A stretch of 64,000 bases of DNA from a bacterium (lineage in GTDB: Bacteria; Bacteroidota; Bacteroidia; Flavobacteriales_D; Crocinitomicaceae): contig JANSYQ010000010.1 of NCBI GenBank assembly GCA_024742305.1, forward strand, positions 53,709 to 117,708. Reading direction: 5' to 3'. Below the pieces are notes generated by a model that was not told the origin of the DNA, did no database searches, and saw nothing but the letters and a program-made list of their open reading frames with translations. The translations under genes were made by a program, and so were the position numbers. The stretch's first letter is position 1, and the number at the start of each line of letters is the position of its first letter. Below, one piece after another: positions 36,226-44,900 of this stretch.

Positions 36226-37898
36226 CTGTCTTTATCCTCCATTAATTTCAGCACAGTGAACAGCTGCCAGTAGAAGTTCATGCTGTGTTTGGATGATAGT
36301 CCTTTCAGATTTAAAATTCCGTTGTGGGTATTAATCAATTGTTTCAATTCCTCCTGAAAAACGAAGGATTGCATCGTCTTGTTTTTTCGAGCTTCTAAAA
36401 CTCGTTCAGGCAAAAACGCCTTCAATTTTTGTCGATTGTGTATGCGTCGTACTTCCTTTTGGTTCGCCACCTCTTCCTTCCAGTTCGGATTCATTACTTC
36501 GTGTAAATTGCCCGGATATTGGTGATACAAATGATGGTACAAACTGCCGTACTCCTTTGCCGATTGAGGAATGCTCAAGCACGTTTCAATCAAGGATGGA
36601 TTGTAAAATGGCGTGGTACTCCAAACGAACTGTCGGTTTCTGTCTTCGCCTTCAAATGCCCAGTTGATTCCTGCTTCACGGATGAGGTAATACACGTATT
36701 TATCATCATACGAAGCAAAAGGATATGCATCCAAATGTCCCATGATGTTCTCTTCCAGCTCCATAGCTGAAATCCCTACCAGTTTTGCCGCCGTTTCAAT
36801 GGAACAAAAGGCATTGTATCGCATGATGTATCGCATCAAACTTTTCATCGAACGAATGGATTTCAACGCTGAAAGATCTACGAAGAACTTCCCTCCTCCG
36901 TCTCCGGTAATGGTTGTAAGTCCGCGTTCTGCGTGCATACGATAGTAAGGGAGAACGTAGCTCATGGACAAATAATTGATTCCCTGCTTGAATTGCAACA
37001 GTTCCTCAGCATCGCTTAACTGAGGTGGATGAATCTGAAAAACTTCATGGTTCTTAATTTCCAATCGCTTTACAATGTCGTCAGATGAAGCATCGTCTAA
37101 GTAATCGGCGCCGTCCTCTCGGCTGTAGGTGATACACGGAACGTTCATACCAAGCTTTTTTGCTCCAGCGGCAATCAACCGTGAATCCAAACCTCCGCTG
37201 AGTGAAATGGTTGGCCTTTTTAACTTCTCCAAGCGATTCTTCAACGATTCGTCGAACTTTTCCTGAATCACTGGGGCGACTTCCTTCAAGGATTTGTTCC
37301 CATCTACGGTGTTCAGATAGAAGTATTCGTACAAAGAAATGTGTCCATCGCCGTGTATATGTAAAATGCTTCTCGGCGGCATTCGATGGACTTTCTTCCA
37401 AATGGTGTTTGTACCCAAATCCGTACCGAGTAATAAGTTCATCCCCAAATGAAGGCGATTGTACTTGGGTTGGGCAAAATGCGTAATGCACGAAATGTTT
37501 CTACTCGCAATAAACTGATTGCCTTCTTGCCAATAGTACACAGGCAAACGTCCCCAAGAGTCATTTACAATGTACATGGATTTGGAGCTTCGGTCGCGGT
37601 GCATAAAAATGAACTCACCGTCCCAATCGCGAATTTTCTCAATCACTTCATCAAAATGATAAGCATCCAGTAAGTCCGTTAGTTCTTTGAAGTGCTTTTT
37701 GGGATCAAGATTGTACACCATTCCTTCGAAGTAGGAACCGTGTCGTTCTATAAATTCGTGCGGATAGTTTTCGGGGTATTGCCCTGTGAATTCGAAATAG
37801 TCGTTTGCGGACCACTCCGTTCGTTCCAATCCATCGTTGTGATAGGGAACTTTGTCGGGGTGTTGTAATCCGGAAGAGCGTAGGTTGAATCCAGGCAT
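36222..37898 (-). CDS. Asparagine-synthase-like amidotransferase lacking the N-terminal cysteine
   Basis: A 558-residue member of the asparagine synthase family. The C-terminal domain has the ATP-pyrophosphatase P-loop 'SLSGGLDSR' (near residue 230). The N-terminal ~190 residues follow the class II glutamine amidotransferase fold ('WDGEFIFMHRD', 'LPVYYW', 'FIASRNISCI'). The start at 37898 ('MPGFNLRSSG') lacks the Cys2 needed to use glutamine. A frame extension would begin 'MCRYVHI', but its TTG start sits inside the -7 box at 37917-37924, so it is unlikely to be translated. It may use ammonia or have another role, such as in modifying a secreted product. Confidence 0.82.
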   Translation of the reverse strand: MPGFNLRSSGLQHPDKVPYHNDGLERTEWSANDYFEFTGQYPENYPHEFIERHGSYFEGMVYNLDPKKHFKELTDLLDAYHFDEVIEKIRDWDGEFIFMHRDRSSKSMYIVNDSWGRLPVYYWQEGNQFIASRNISCITHFAQPKYNRLHLGMNLLLGTDLGTNTIWKKVHRMPPRSILHIHGDGHISLYEYFYLNTVDGNKSLKEVAPVIQEKFDESLKNRLEKLKRPTISLSGGLDSRLIAAGAKKLGMNVPCITYSREDGADYLDDASSDDIVKRLEIKNHEVFQIHPPQLSDAEELLQFKQGINYLSMSYVLPYYRMHAERGLTTITGDGGGKFFVDLSALKSIRSMKSLMRYIMRYNAFCSIETAAKLVGISAMELEENIMGHLDAYPFASYDDKYVYYLIREAGINWAFEGEDRNRQFVWSTTPFYNPSLIETCLSIPQSAKEYGSLYHHLYHQYPGNLHEVMNPNWKEEVANQKEVRRIHNRQKLKAFLPERVLEARKNKTMQSFVFQEELKQLINTHNGILNLKGLSSKHSMNFYWQLFTVLKLMEDKDS

Positions 37899-37916
37899 AA
37901 TGTGCACGTATCTACA

Positions 37917-37924
37917 CAAAAGTA
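37917..37924 (-). promoter_or_regulatory. -7 box (TACTTTTG) of the asparagine-synthase-like gene
   Basis: Exact TAnnTTTG on the minus strand, 18 nt before the ATG at 37898. It decides the start of that gene. Confidence 0.55.
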
Positions 37925-37935
37925 CAATAATGCGC

Positions 37936-39102
37936 TTACTCGGGAATCATGCTTTCAACGGTCCAGTGAAAATTATCTTGAAGTAAGGGGAGCTTTTCGT
38001 TTGCTACGCGTCTACATCGCCACAACAAATGACCTTCATTGGTGAACAACCAGTCGTCTCCGTGACGTAGAACTTTAATCCTCGTTCCGTTCGCAAATTG
38101 GAACTGATTGGCACCTTGCGAAATTCGTACTTCGTGAGGGTAGAATTGTCCATTGCTCGTTTCGAGAATCAAAAATCCGTTGGGGTGAAAATGCAATTGT
38201 TGGTAATCGCGTGGAGTAATTTCTTTCGGATAGTGCTCCGTTTGAATAATCGAAAAAGTTTGCTGATGAATAATTTCCTTGTCAAAGTCAGATTGGAATC
38301 TATTAAGAACCGGCCAAATGCACTCAAGTAAAATGAGTGTGACAGCGAACCCTTTTAGAGCACGACGAAAAATCGGCTTAATTTCAATGGCCTCTAATTC
38401 AATTGGCGCTGGTGATTTTAACGAGAGCATTGTAAATACGGGTCTGAGAGAAGGTGCCACGATGAACAATGATGCGAATAACAATCCGAGGGATAGCAGT
38501 TTAACCGTGATATCAAACCCTACATTCAACGCAAAAACATTTGCAAACACTCCCAACGCTAAATATCCGCCAATGAAACGCGTTTTTCGGAAGAAAAGAA
38601 GTGCGCCCGCTAAAATCTCAATGAATCCCGTGAAACCTGCATACGCCTTGCTTGTGCCCATTAAACTCCAAAAGAGAATGTCTTTATCGAGACTACCCGT
38701 TGTAGCGTGTAAAATGTTGGGGGGCGGCACGGGGAATTGAAGTCGGGTCCACTTTTCAATACCGTATTTTAAAAGAAAGAAAGCAAGAATTAAGGTGATG
38801 GTTGCACGAAACCAAGGAAGTGCCAAGTGCGCTTTTTTCCATCGAACGAGGATCCAAACAATGGCAAGTGCGAATAATCCTAACAAAGCAGATTGTAAAT
38901 ACAAATGAATGCTGTCTGAGAAACTGTGCGTGCTTGCAAGAATCTCAGGACTTGTGGCGCTCACACTCGTTGTGAAGGGCAGGAAAAGTTTCGACAGATG
39001 CGTTCCAAGTTCGGGTACAACGTCTGTTGGAAAGGGGAGGAAAAGAAAAAACAGGCACAACCAGGTGCCTGCAATTAGTGGTATTGGTTTTATTTTTTCC
39101 AC
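37936..39102 (-). CDS. Multi-pass membrane protein with soluble C-terminal domain
   Basis: A 388-residue protein with about six to eight membrane segments in the first ~270 residues ('LIAGTWLCLFFLFLPF', 'SALLGLFALAIVWILV', 'AGFTGFIEILAGALLFF', 'FANVFALNVGFDITVKLLSL') and a soluble end of ~110 residues ('HFHPNGFLILETSNGQFYPH'). The 'GFIEILAGALLFFRKTRFIG' pattern is like DoxX-family proteins, but the match is loose. Function unknown. It overlaps the gene at 39090-39572 by 13 nt and is likely coexpressed with it. Confidence 0.7.
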   Translation of the reverse strand: MEKIKPIPLIAGTWLCLFFLFLPFPTDVVPELGTHLSKLFLPFTTSVSATSPEILASTHSFSDSIHLYLQSALLGLFALAIVWILVRWKKAHLALPWFRATITLILAFFLLKYGIEKWTRLQFPVPPPNILHATTGSLDKDILFWSLMGTSKAYAGFTGFIEILAGALLFFRKTRFIGGYLALGVFANVFALNVGFDITVKLLSLGLLFASLFIVAPSLRPVFTMLSLKSPAPIELEAIEIKPIFRRALKGFAVTLILLECIWPVLNRFQSDFDKEIIHQQTFSIIQTEHYPKEITPRDYQQLHFHPNGFLILETSNGQFYPHEVRISQGANQFQFANGTRIKVLRHGDDWLFTNEGHLLWRCRRVANEKLPLLQDNFHWTVESMIPE

Positions 39103-39572
39103 GCCAATCGCGGTTGAACGATGTATGCGCCTAATCCCATAAAGGCAAGGGGTAGCAACAACCAGTAGAAACTGCTTCTTTTGCGCTTTCGGAAATAGGG
39201 ATTTTCTTTGGATTCAAATCGGGAGCCGTCTTTGTCAAAGCCAATTAAAGTTACTTCGTAAGGGTAGGACTCTTCAATTTTCTTCGGGTCGTAATCAACT
39301 TCTTCATATTTCCAGTTATTGCACACCGTGTCTTTATAACGATAGGAGTCTAGAGAACCCCAATTTTGCTCTCGAACGTAGTGAATAACGCATGTTTCAC
39401 TGATTCTTTCGATGGTATCAACCCAGCGTTGCGGCGGCGGAATTCCAAATTTATCTTCAGACAAATGAAGATCCTCCAAGTTGCCGTGGTGACTTTTTAA
39501 TCGAATAACGGATGTTTGAGCTGTGACCGACAATCCACCCAAGAGGAGTAGTACAAAAAGAAGTGTTCTCAT
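39090..39572 (-). CDS. Small exported protein with C-terminal membrane anchor
   Basis: A 160-residue protein with a signal peptide ('LLFVLLLLGGLSVTAQ') and a C-terminal hydrophobic helix ('FYWLLLPLAFMGLGAYIV') that would anchor it in the inner membrane. The ~110-residue domain between them faces the periplasm and has two cysteines ('ETCVIHYV', 'DTVCNNW') that could form a disulfide. Not recognised. The ATG at 39572 is preferred over one at 39611 because it places the signal peptide at the N-terminus. The stop overlaps the next gene. Confidence 0.7.
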   Translation of the reverse strand: MRTLLFVLLLLGGLSVTAQTSVIRLKSHHGNLEDLHLSEDKFGIPPPQRWVDTIERISETCVIHYVREQNWGSLDSYRYKDTVCNNWKYEEVDYDPKKIEESYPYEVTLIGFDKDGSRFESKENPYFRKRKRSSFYWLLLPLAFMGLGAYIVQPRLAWKK

Positions 39573-39717
39573 GCTATAATTACAGTTGTTGTTTTTCCTC
39601 CGTACATCCAAAACAAAAATTGGTTCATGGCTATCAACAATTTCACGCTCATAACATTTTAAATCCCGCTAAAACAGAGCAATGAAAGGTCGTATCTTCG
39701 AATGATAACACCTCAGT

Positions 39718-40644
39718 ATGAAGCTTAAAAAAGAACATACCGTTGCCGAAATAGCGGCTTTAATTGATGCAACTTTTGTAGGAGATGCGAATCATCCTGT
39801 TACGGGGTTGAATGAAATTCACCGAGTAGAACCGGGAGATTTAATGTTTGTAGATCATCCTAAATACTATCAGAAAGCTCTGAAAAGTGCAGCAACGACG
39901 ATTCTAATTGATCAAGAGGTGGAGTGTCCGGAAGGCAAAGCATTGATTGTTTCCAAGCAGCCTTTCGATGATTACAACAAACTAACGAAGCATTTCGCGC
40001 CAACAATTCCTTGGACGAGTAGTGTGGGAGAGAATTGTACCATTGACCCAAGCGCAACGATATATCCAAACGTTACCATTGGGCATGATGTCACCATTGG
40101 GAAAAACGTTGTTCTTTATCCTGGAGCCGTTATCGGAGATCGAAGCGTTTTGGAGGACAATGTGATTGTAGGTTCCAATTCGGTTGTTGGTCATTACGCC
40201 TTTTATTACAAGAAAAAAGACACAGGATTCGATCGCATGCATTCATGCGGTGATGTACGGTTGGAGAAAGATGTAGAAATTGGTGCGCTTTGTACCATTG
40301 ATGCTGGAGTTTCCGCCACGACAATCGTTGGTTCGGGAACTAAAATTGATAATCAGGTCCACATTGGACACGATACAGTTGTTGGAAAACATTGCTTGAT
40401 GGCAGCCAATGTGGGAATTGCCGGATGTGTGACAATTGAGGATCGTGTAACGCTTTGGGGACAAGTGGGAGTTGTGAGCGATGTCGTTATTGGCGAAGGA
40501 GCGGTAGTTCTTGGTCAAGCCGGCGTAGGACGAAGCTTGGAAGGAGGGAAATCCTATCTCGGGAGTCCGTGTGATGAAGCCCGAAAGAAATTTAGAGAAA
40601 TTGCAGCAATACGAAAGCTGCCAGAAATAATCGAACATCTTTGA
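39718..40644 (+). CDS. lpxD: LpxD-like UDP-3-O-acylglucosamine N-acyltransferase
   Basis: LpxD transfers a hydroxyacyl chain in lipid A synthesis. The 308-residue protein has the N-terminal uridine-binding domain ('TVAEIAALIDATFVGD', 'GDLMFVDHPKYYQKAL') and a left-handed beta-helix of hexapeptide repeats ('IYPNVTIGHDVTIGKNVVLYPG', in parts). The catalytic His lies in 'IDNQVHIGHDTVVGKH'. It is shorter than standard LpxD (~340) and sits outside an lpx cluster, so it may be a second copy with a specialised acyl donor. A near -7 box (TATCTTCG) is at 39693-39700. It is coupled to the phosphatase gene downstream (TGATG overlap). Confidence 0.85.
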   Translation: MKLKKEHTVAEIAALIDATFVGDANHPVTGLNEIHRVEPGDLMFVDHPKYYQKALKSAATTILIDQEVECPEGKALIVSKQPFDDYNKLTKHFAPTIPWTSSVGENCTIDPSATIYPNVTIGHDVTIGKNVVLYPGAVIGDRSVLEDNVIVGSNSVVGHYAFYYKKKDTGFDRMHSCGDVRLEKDVEIGALCTIDAGVSATTIVGSGTKIDNQVHIGHDTVVGKHCLMAANVGIAGCVTIEDRVTLWGQVGVVSDVVIGEGAVVLGQAGVGRSLEGGKSYLGSPCDEARKKFREIAAIRKLPEIIEHL

Positions 40645-41873
40645 TGGAGGCGGGCTTGCTTCGAAATATGGAGAATCAATTGCAGCTGAAGGATTTCAAG
40701 TTGCATTCTTTATTGGAGGTCACCAACGCCATCAACCTAAATAAGGACGTCCGAGATTTGACGCGCCTTTTCGAATTTATCGTTCGCGAACAACTCGGGT
40801 ACGACAAGTTTATCCTATTCAACAAACAAGAAGAGTGGAACTGCTTGCTGCGTGTTGGCGTGAAAACCAAGGTGCGCAAATTTGATGTCGATCGCGAACT
40901 AGGAAGATTCCGGGATATCACAGTGATTGAATCCTCACATTCCAAATTGCTGAGCGATTTTGACGTCATTGTCCCTGTTCTTCACAAAGATGTGGCATTG
41001 GCATACTTACTCATCAAAGGAATAGAGTACGACGGCCATTTGAGTAAGCAAATCAATTACATGAGTTTCATTCAAACGCTCGCGAATATCATCGTTGTAG
41101 CGATTGAAAACAAGCGAATGGCGCGTGTCAATATCAAGCAAGAACGTTTGAAAAAAGAGTTGGAAGTGGCCTCGGCGATGCAGCAATTACTCTTTCCGTC
41201 TAGCTTGCCGACTAACAAACGCATGGATATTTCCGCCATGTACAAATCGCGCCATGAAGTTGGAGGAGATTACTATGACTTTATCCCACTTGGGGACGAC
41301 GAATACATCATTTGTATTGCTGATGTCTCGGGAAAGGGAATTAGCGCAGCGATGTTGATGGCAAACTTTCAAGCGACGCTTCGAACGATGTTCCAGTACC
41401 GTGAGTTCAACATGGAGGAGTTGCTCTTCGAACTAAACGAGAAAGTTATGTCGAGTGCAAAAGGGGAGAAGTTTATTACGTTTTTCATTGCGCATTATGA
41501 CGCGACTTCCCGCAAATTACTCTACGTGAATGCGGGACATAATCATCCGTTCTTAACCGATGGACGCAACTTTGAGCCGCTAGACAAAGGGACGATAGGA
41601 CTAGGCATGCTCGACGAACTTCCATTTTTAGAGGTTGGCGAAGCCGAACTTGGTCCAAACACCACTTTGGTGCTTTACACCGACGGCGTTGTAGAATTGG
41701 AGAACGAAGAAGAAGAATTCTTTGGCTCGGAGCGATTGCAAAAGCTCATCAAAAGTTACTATCCCCTTAGTATGGGCGATATGAACAGTCTTATTTTCTC
41801 CAAGCTAGACGAGTGGAAAGGACCGCTTGACCTCGTCGATGACACCGCGATTTTTAGTTGTAGATTCTTTTGA
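40644..41873 (+). CDS. GAF-domain PP2C (SpoIIE/RsbU-type) serine phosphatase
   Basis: A 409-residue signalling phosphatase. Residues ~30-165 form a GAF-like sensor domain; residues ~170-405 are a PPM/SpoIIE phosphatase with 'EVGGDYYDFIPLG', 'CIADVSGKGISAAML', 'NAGHNHPFL', 'LVLYTDGVVELENEE' and a C-terminal 'DDTAIF'. The metal-binding aspartates (in GGDYYDF, DVSGKG, TDGV, DDTA) are present. In other bacteria such enzymes dephosphorylate anti-anti-sigma proteins; no such partner is adjacent. The ATG at 40644 overlaps the lpxD stop, indicating translational coupling, which is an unexpected pairing. Confidence 0.9.
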   Translation: MEAGLLRNMENQLQLKDFKLHSLLEVTNAINLNKDVRDLTRLFEFIVREQLGYDKFILFNKQEEWNCLLRVGVKTKVRKFDVDRELGRFRDITVIESSHSKLLSDFDVIVPVLHKDVALAYLLIKGIEYDGHLSKQINYMSFIQTLANIIVVAIENKRMARVNIKQERLKKELEVASAMQQLLFPSSLPTNKRMDISAMYKSRHEVGGDYYDFIPLGDDEYIICIADVSGKGISAAMLMANFQATLRTMFQYREFNMEELLFELNEKVMSSAKGEKFITFFIAHYDATSRKLLYVNAGHNHPFLTDGRNFEPLDKGTIGLGMLDELPFLEVGEAELGPNTTLVLYTDGVVELENEEEEFFGSERLQKLIKSYYPLSMGDMNSLIFSKLDEWKGPLDLVDDTAIFSCRFF

Positions 41874-41878
41874 AATGG

Positions 41879-41962
41879 TGAGAAGAGGGAGGTGAAAAGT
41901 ACTCCTCACTTCTGACTTCTTACTTCTGACTTCTGACTTCTGACTTCTCACTTCTGACTTTC
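41879..41962. repeat. Heptamer purine/pyrimidine repeat hairpin, copy C
   Basis: Seven complete units of acttctN at 41908-41956 (acttctg, acttctt, acttctg x3, acttctc, acttctg) plus a partial one, preceded by a purine-rich arm ('gagaagagggaggtgaaaag'). It fills the convergent gap between the phosphatase and porU and could act as a two-way terminator. Confidence 0.8.
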
Positions 41963-41969
41963 TTTCACC

Positions 41970-44900
41970 CTACCTCAACAAATACATCTTCCCAAAGTTC
42001 TTCGTGAAGTATTGATCCGCGCCCGATTCACGGTGTTCGATCGACTCACCATTCAAGCGTGTTTTGACACGATAAAGGTACACACCATTTGCCAGCGGGT
42101 CGCCGAATTCATCTGTTCCATCCCAAGCAAATTCCGTGATATTTCGACCGATGTTGATAGGACCAAGCTCATCTTCTGAAATCTCGCGTACCACACGACC
42201 AGAAACCGTCATAATTTGAATCAAAATGTCATCAGGCACTTCTGAGCCGGTTAGCGTAAATACAAAGCGTGTACTGGTACTGAACGGGTTCGGGTAGTTC
42301 ATCATCGCCGTAATCGTGGATTCGTGAATCACCTCGAAGTCTACCAAATATTCTAAATCTCCCGACAGATTCCCACTTTTATCAGATCCCTGCACGGAAA
42401 GCGTGTAGGTTCCGTCCATTTCAAAACGCGTCGGCCAAATAATTTGGAAACGTAAGTTGGAAGCATCCGCAGGAATCCATTGCATGACCGTGTTTCCGGA
42501 TCCATCTACAAACGGAATGCGCTCTTGGTTACCAGTTGGGTCCGTTAAATAGATTCCAAACAACGACGTGTCGGCAATATCGTCCATAATCAAGAACGGA
42601 TTATCGTCCTTCAGCGTAATTAACACCTCTCCATACGGATTAATGATATCGCCATTCAAAATATGATTACCATCAAAAGTGACATCCAAAATAGGGTGTT
42701 CGTCATCCTCGGCTACAACAAATGGAATCTGAAGCAAGTTATTGAAATGTTCTTGCTCCGGTTGGTCCGTGATAACGAAACTGCCATTGATGTAAGGGTT
42801 TACTTCCATCCAAAAAGAATTGGCTCCGGACATTCCTAAAGTAGAGAAAGTAATTGTGTCGCGCAGTAGGTCTGGTACACGTAAGGAGTCCTGTCTCGGA
42901 TAATTGATCGGAATACGAATTCCATTTTCATCTTCAACCCAATAATCAACAAGCAAAGAGTCCATGTCGAGGGTGTAAATGTTCCTGACGTCAACGGCAA
43001 AAGAAATCGAATCTCCTTCCTGAATTATGTCTGTTCCAGCGGACCAATAATGACCACTACTTCCATCAATTGCAGCTTCTGGAATTGGCGTGTATAACAC
43101 GTGCCAACGATCAATTTGCGATGGAGTTTCATCAACGCTATCAATATAGCTGGCTCTCAATGATATGTACGGATATAGAGCGGCATCAATATTCAAGTTC
43201 AGGTTGATTAATGAATCATTGGAAGTGAACTCCTGCGTAATTATAGTGTCCAAAACCTTGTTGATGTCGTATCCCATAATACTTAACACAGTCGTGTCAG
43301 AGGTCGGAAATTCCTGAGGATCTTGCTTCCAGTAAACATTGTCCCAGTTGGATGCTGGTCCAATAAGTGGAGAGCTTTCAACTCCACTATCAGAAGGTCC
43401 TAGTATGCTGGCAAGCAATTGGAATGTTCCGCCGGCTTGAGCGTAGCCTTCGATTTTCGTTCCAGGATATCCTTTCCTTACAAAGAAAGAGAAAGGTAAA
43501 TTGGCCTGGTTTCCTGTGATGCTGTCAGAACCAAGGTTTTCGAATGTCGTGTAGATGAGTGTTGAGTCAAAGCCATTCCAAGAACTATGCAATGTCTCTA
43601 TCGACGTATAAATCAGCAAGTAGTCGCCCGTTGGTACTACGTTGTTAACAAAATTGCAGAAGTTAGCCATTTGCGTTGAGTCGTTTTGTAAGAAAACAAA
43701 CTCTTGCCAAACGGTGTTTGGGTTTGTGGACGAGTTAAAATTGAAGTTGCCGTAATTGTTACCGTAATTTTCTCCGGTTTCGTATGGGGTGGCAGTGGCA
43801 TAATCTATCCAACCGACATGTATTTTACGACCTGCTAGGTTACCAATTCCATATTCTTGCAACACTCCATCTATGTACCAGTTGTTTTCATAGAAATAGG
43901 CAGGTGAGGTGGTGCTGGTTCCTACATTCGACTCAATTTCTACGACAGCTGGAGTAAAATTCCGCTCTCTTGGACCACGATCATAACCGATATTTGAGAA
44001 GCCGTTGTCCTTAAACTGGAAGAAATGATCTTGTCCCCAACCCGTTTTTCCTGCAATGTATTGAAAGGAGGATTCGTGCCAAATGGTATCTCCTTCTATG
44101 GCTACTCTCCAAAAATAAACCACGCTGTCCTCACAAACTAGAGGCATTGAAGAACCAGTAGCTGAACTCAACCATTGAGATGGATCCACAGTTTTTACTC
44201 CTCCTGTTCCGCTAACCAAGGCATAACGATACTCAGGACTTTGCGGAAGCGTTCCCTCGAAGTCAATTGTGTCAATTTCGAAGCGATACGTATTGAATGG
44301 AGCAATAGGGTCCGTTGTGGAGGCTTTAACGGTAACGCTGTCCTCCGGAACTACAGCAAACTCGTACGGTATAACAGGTACGATTCCGTCCAAATTGATC
44401 AATAAATTCTTAGTGATTTGGTTGTTGTTCACTTCATCATACTGCTCAGGAATAACTGAAGGAATGTCCACATGAACTGTGAAGATATTCTCACCCAGTG
44501 CAATTTGAGGTAGAAGTGGAATCTTAAAGCGAATGGTGTCCACATGATGAAGTTCTGGGTAGTAGAATACATACAGTGAGTCTCCGTTTCCATTCGGGAA
44601 AGAACGCGTGATTTCAATTTGGAAAGTATCTGTAACAGATTGCCCGAGGTTTGTCAGGTTCAACTGAATTTCCAAGCTATCTACGGTCCAGTCTAAATTA
44701 CTTGGAGAGAAAGATAGGTCATCCGGTGTGATTTCAATCTCAGGGTTTTCATGGTAATTGAGGCGCAACATCGGGTCCCCATTCAGTACCATCTGCATAC
44801 AAGTTGTCTCGTTGTAGATGTTAATGTTTTGTCCCTCCATATTTTCTGAGGTGAAATCCATAAGTTCGGATAGCGTTTTACCGTAGTGATTGGTGCTCAG

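Noticed and set aside
37899..37919. Upstream extension of the asparagine-synthase-like protein giving an N-terminal Met-Cys
   Set aside because: The start would be a TTG inside the -7 box TACTTTTG; transcription would begin downstream of it.
38279..38740. 153-codon plus-strand frame opposite the membrane protein
   Set aside because: Shadow of the hydrophobic coding strand; no start context or family match.
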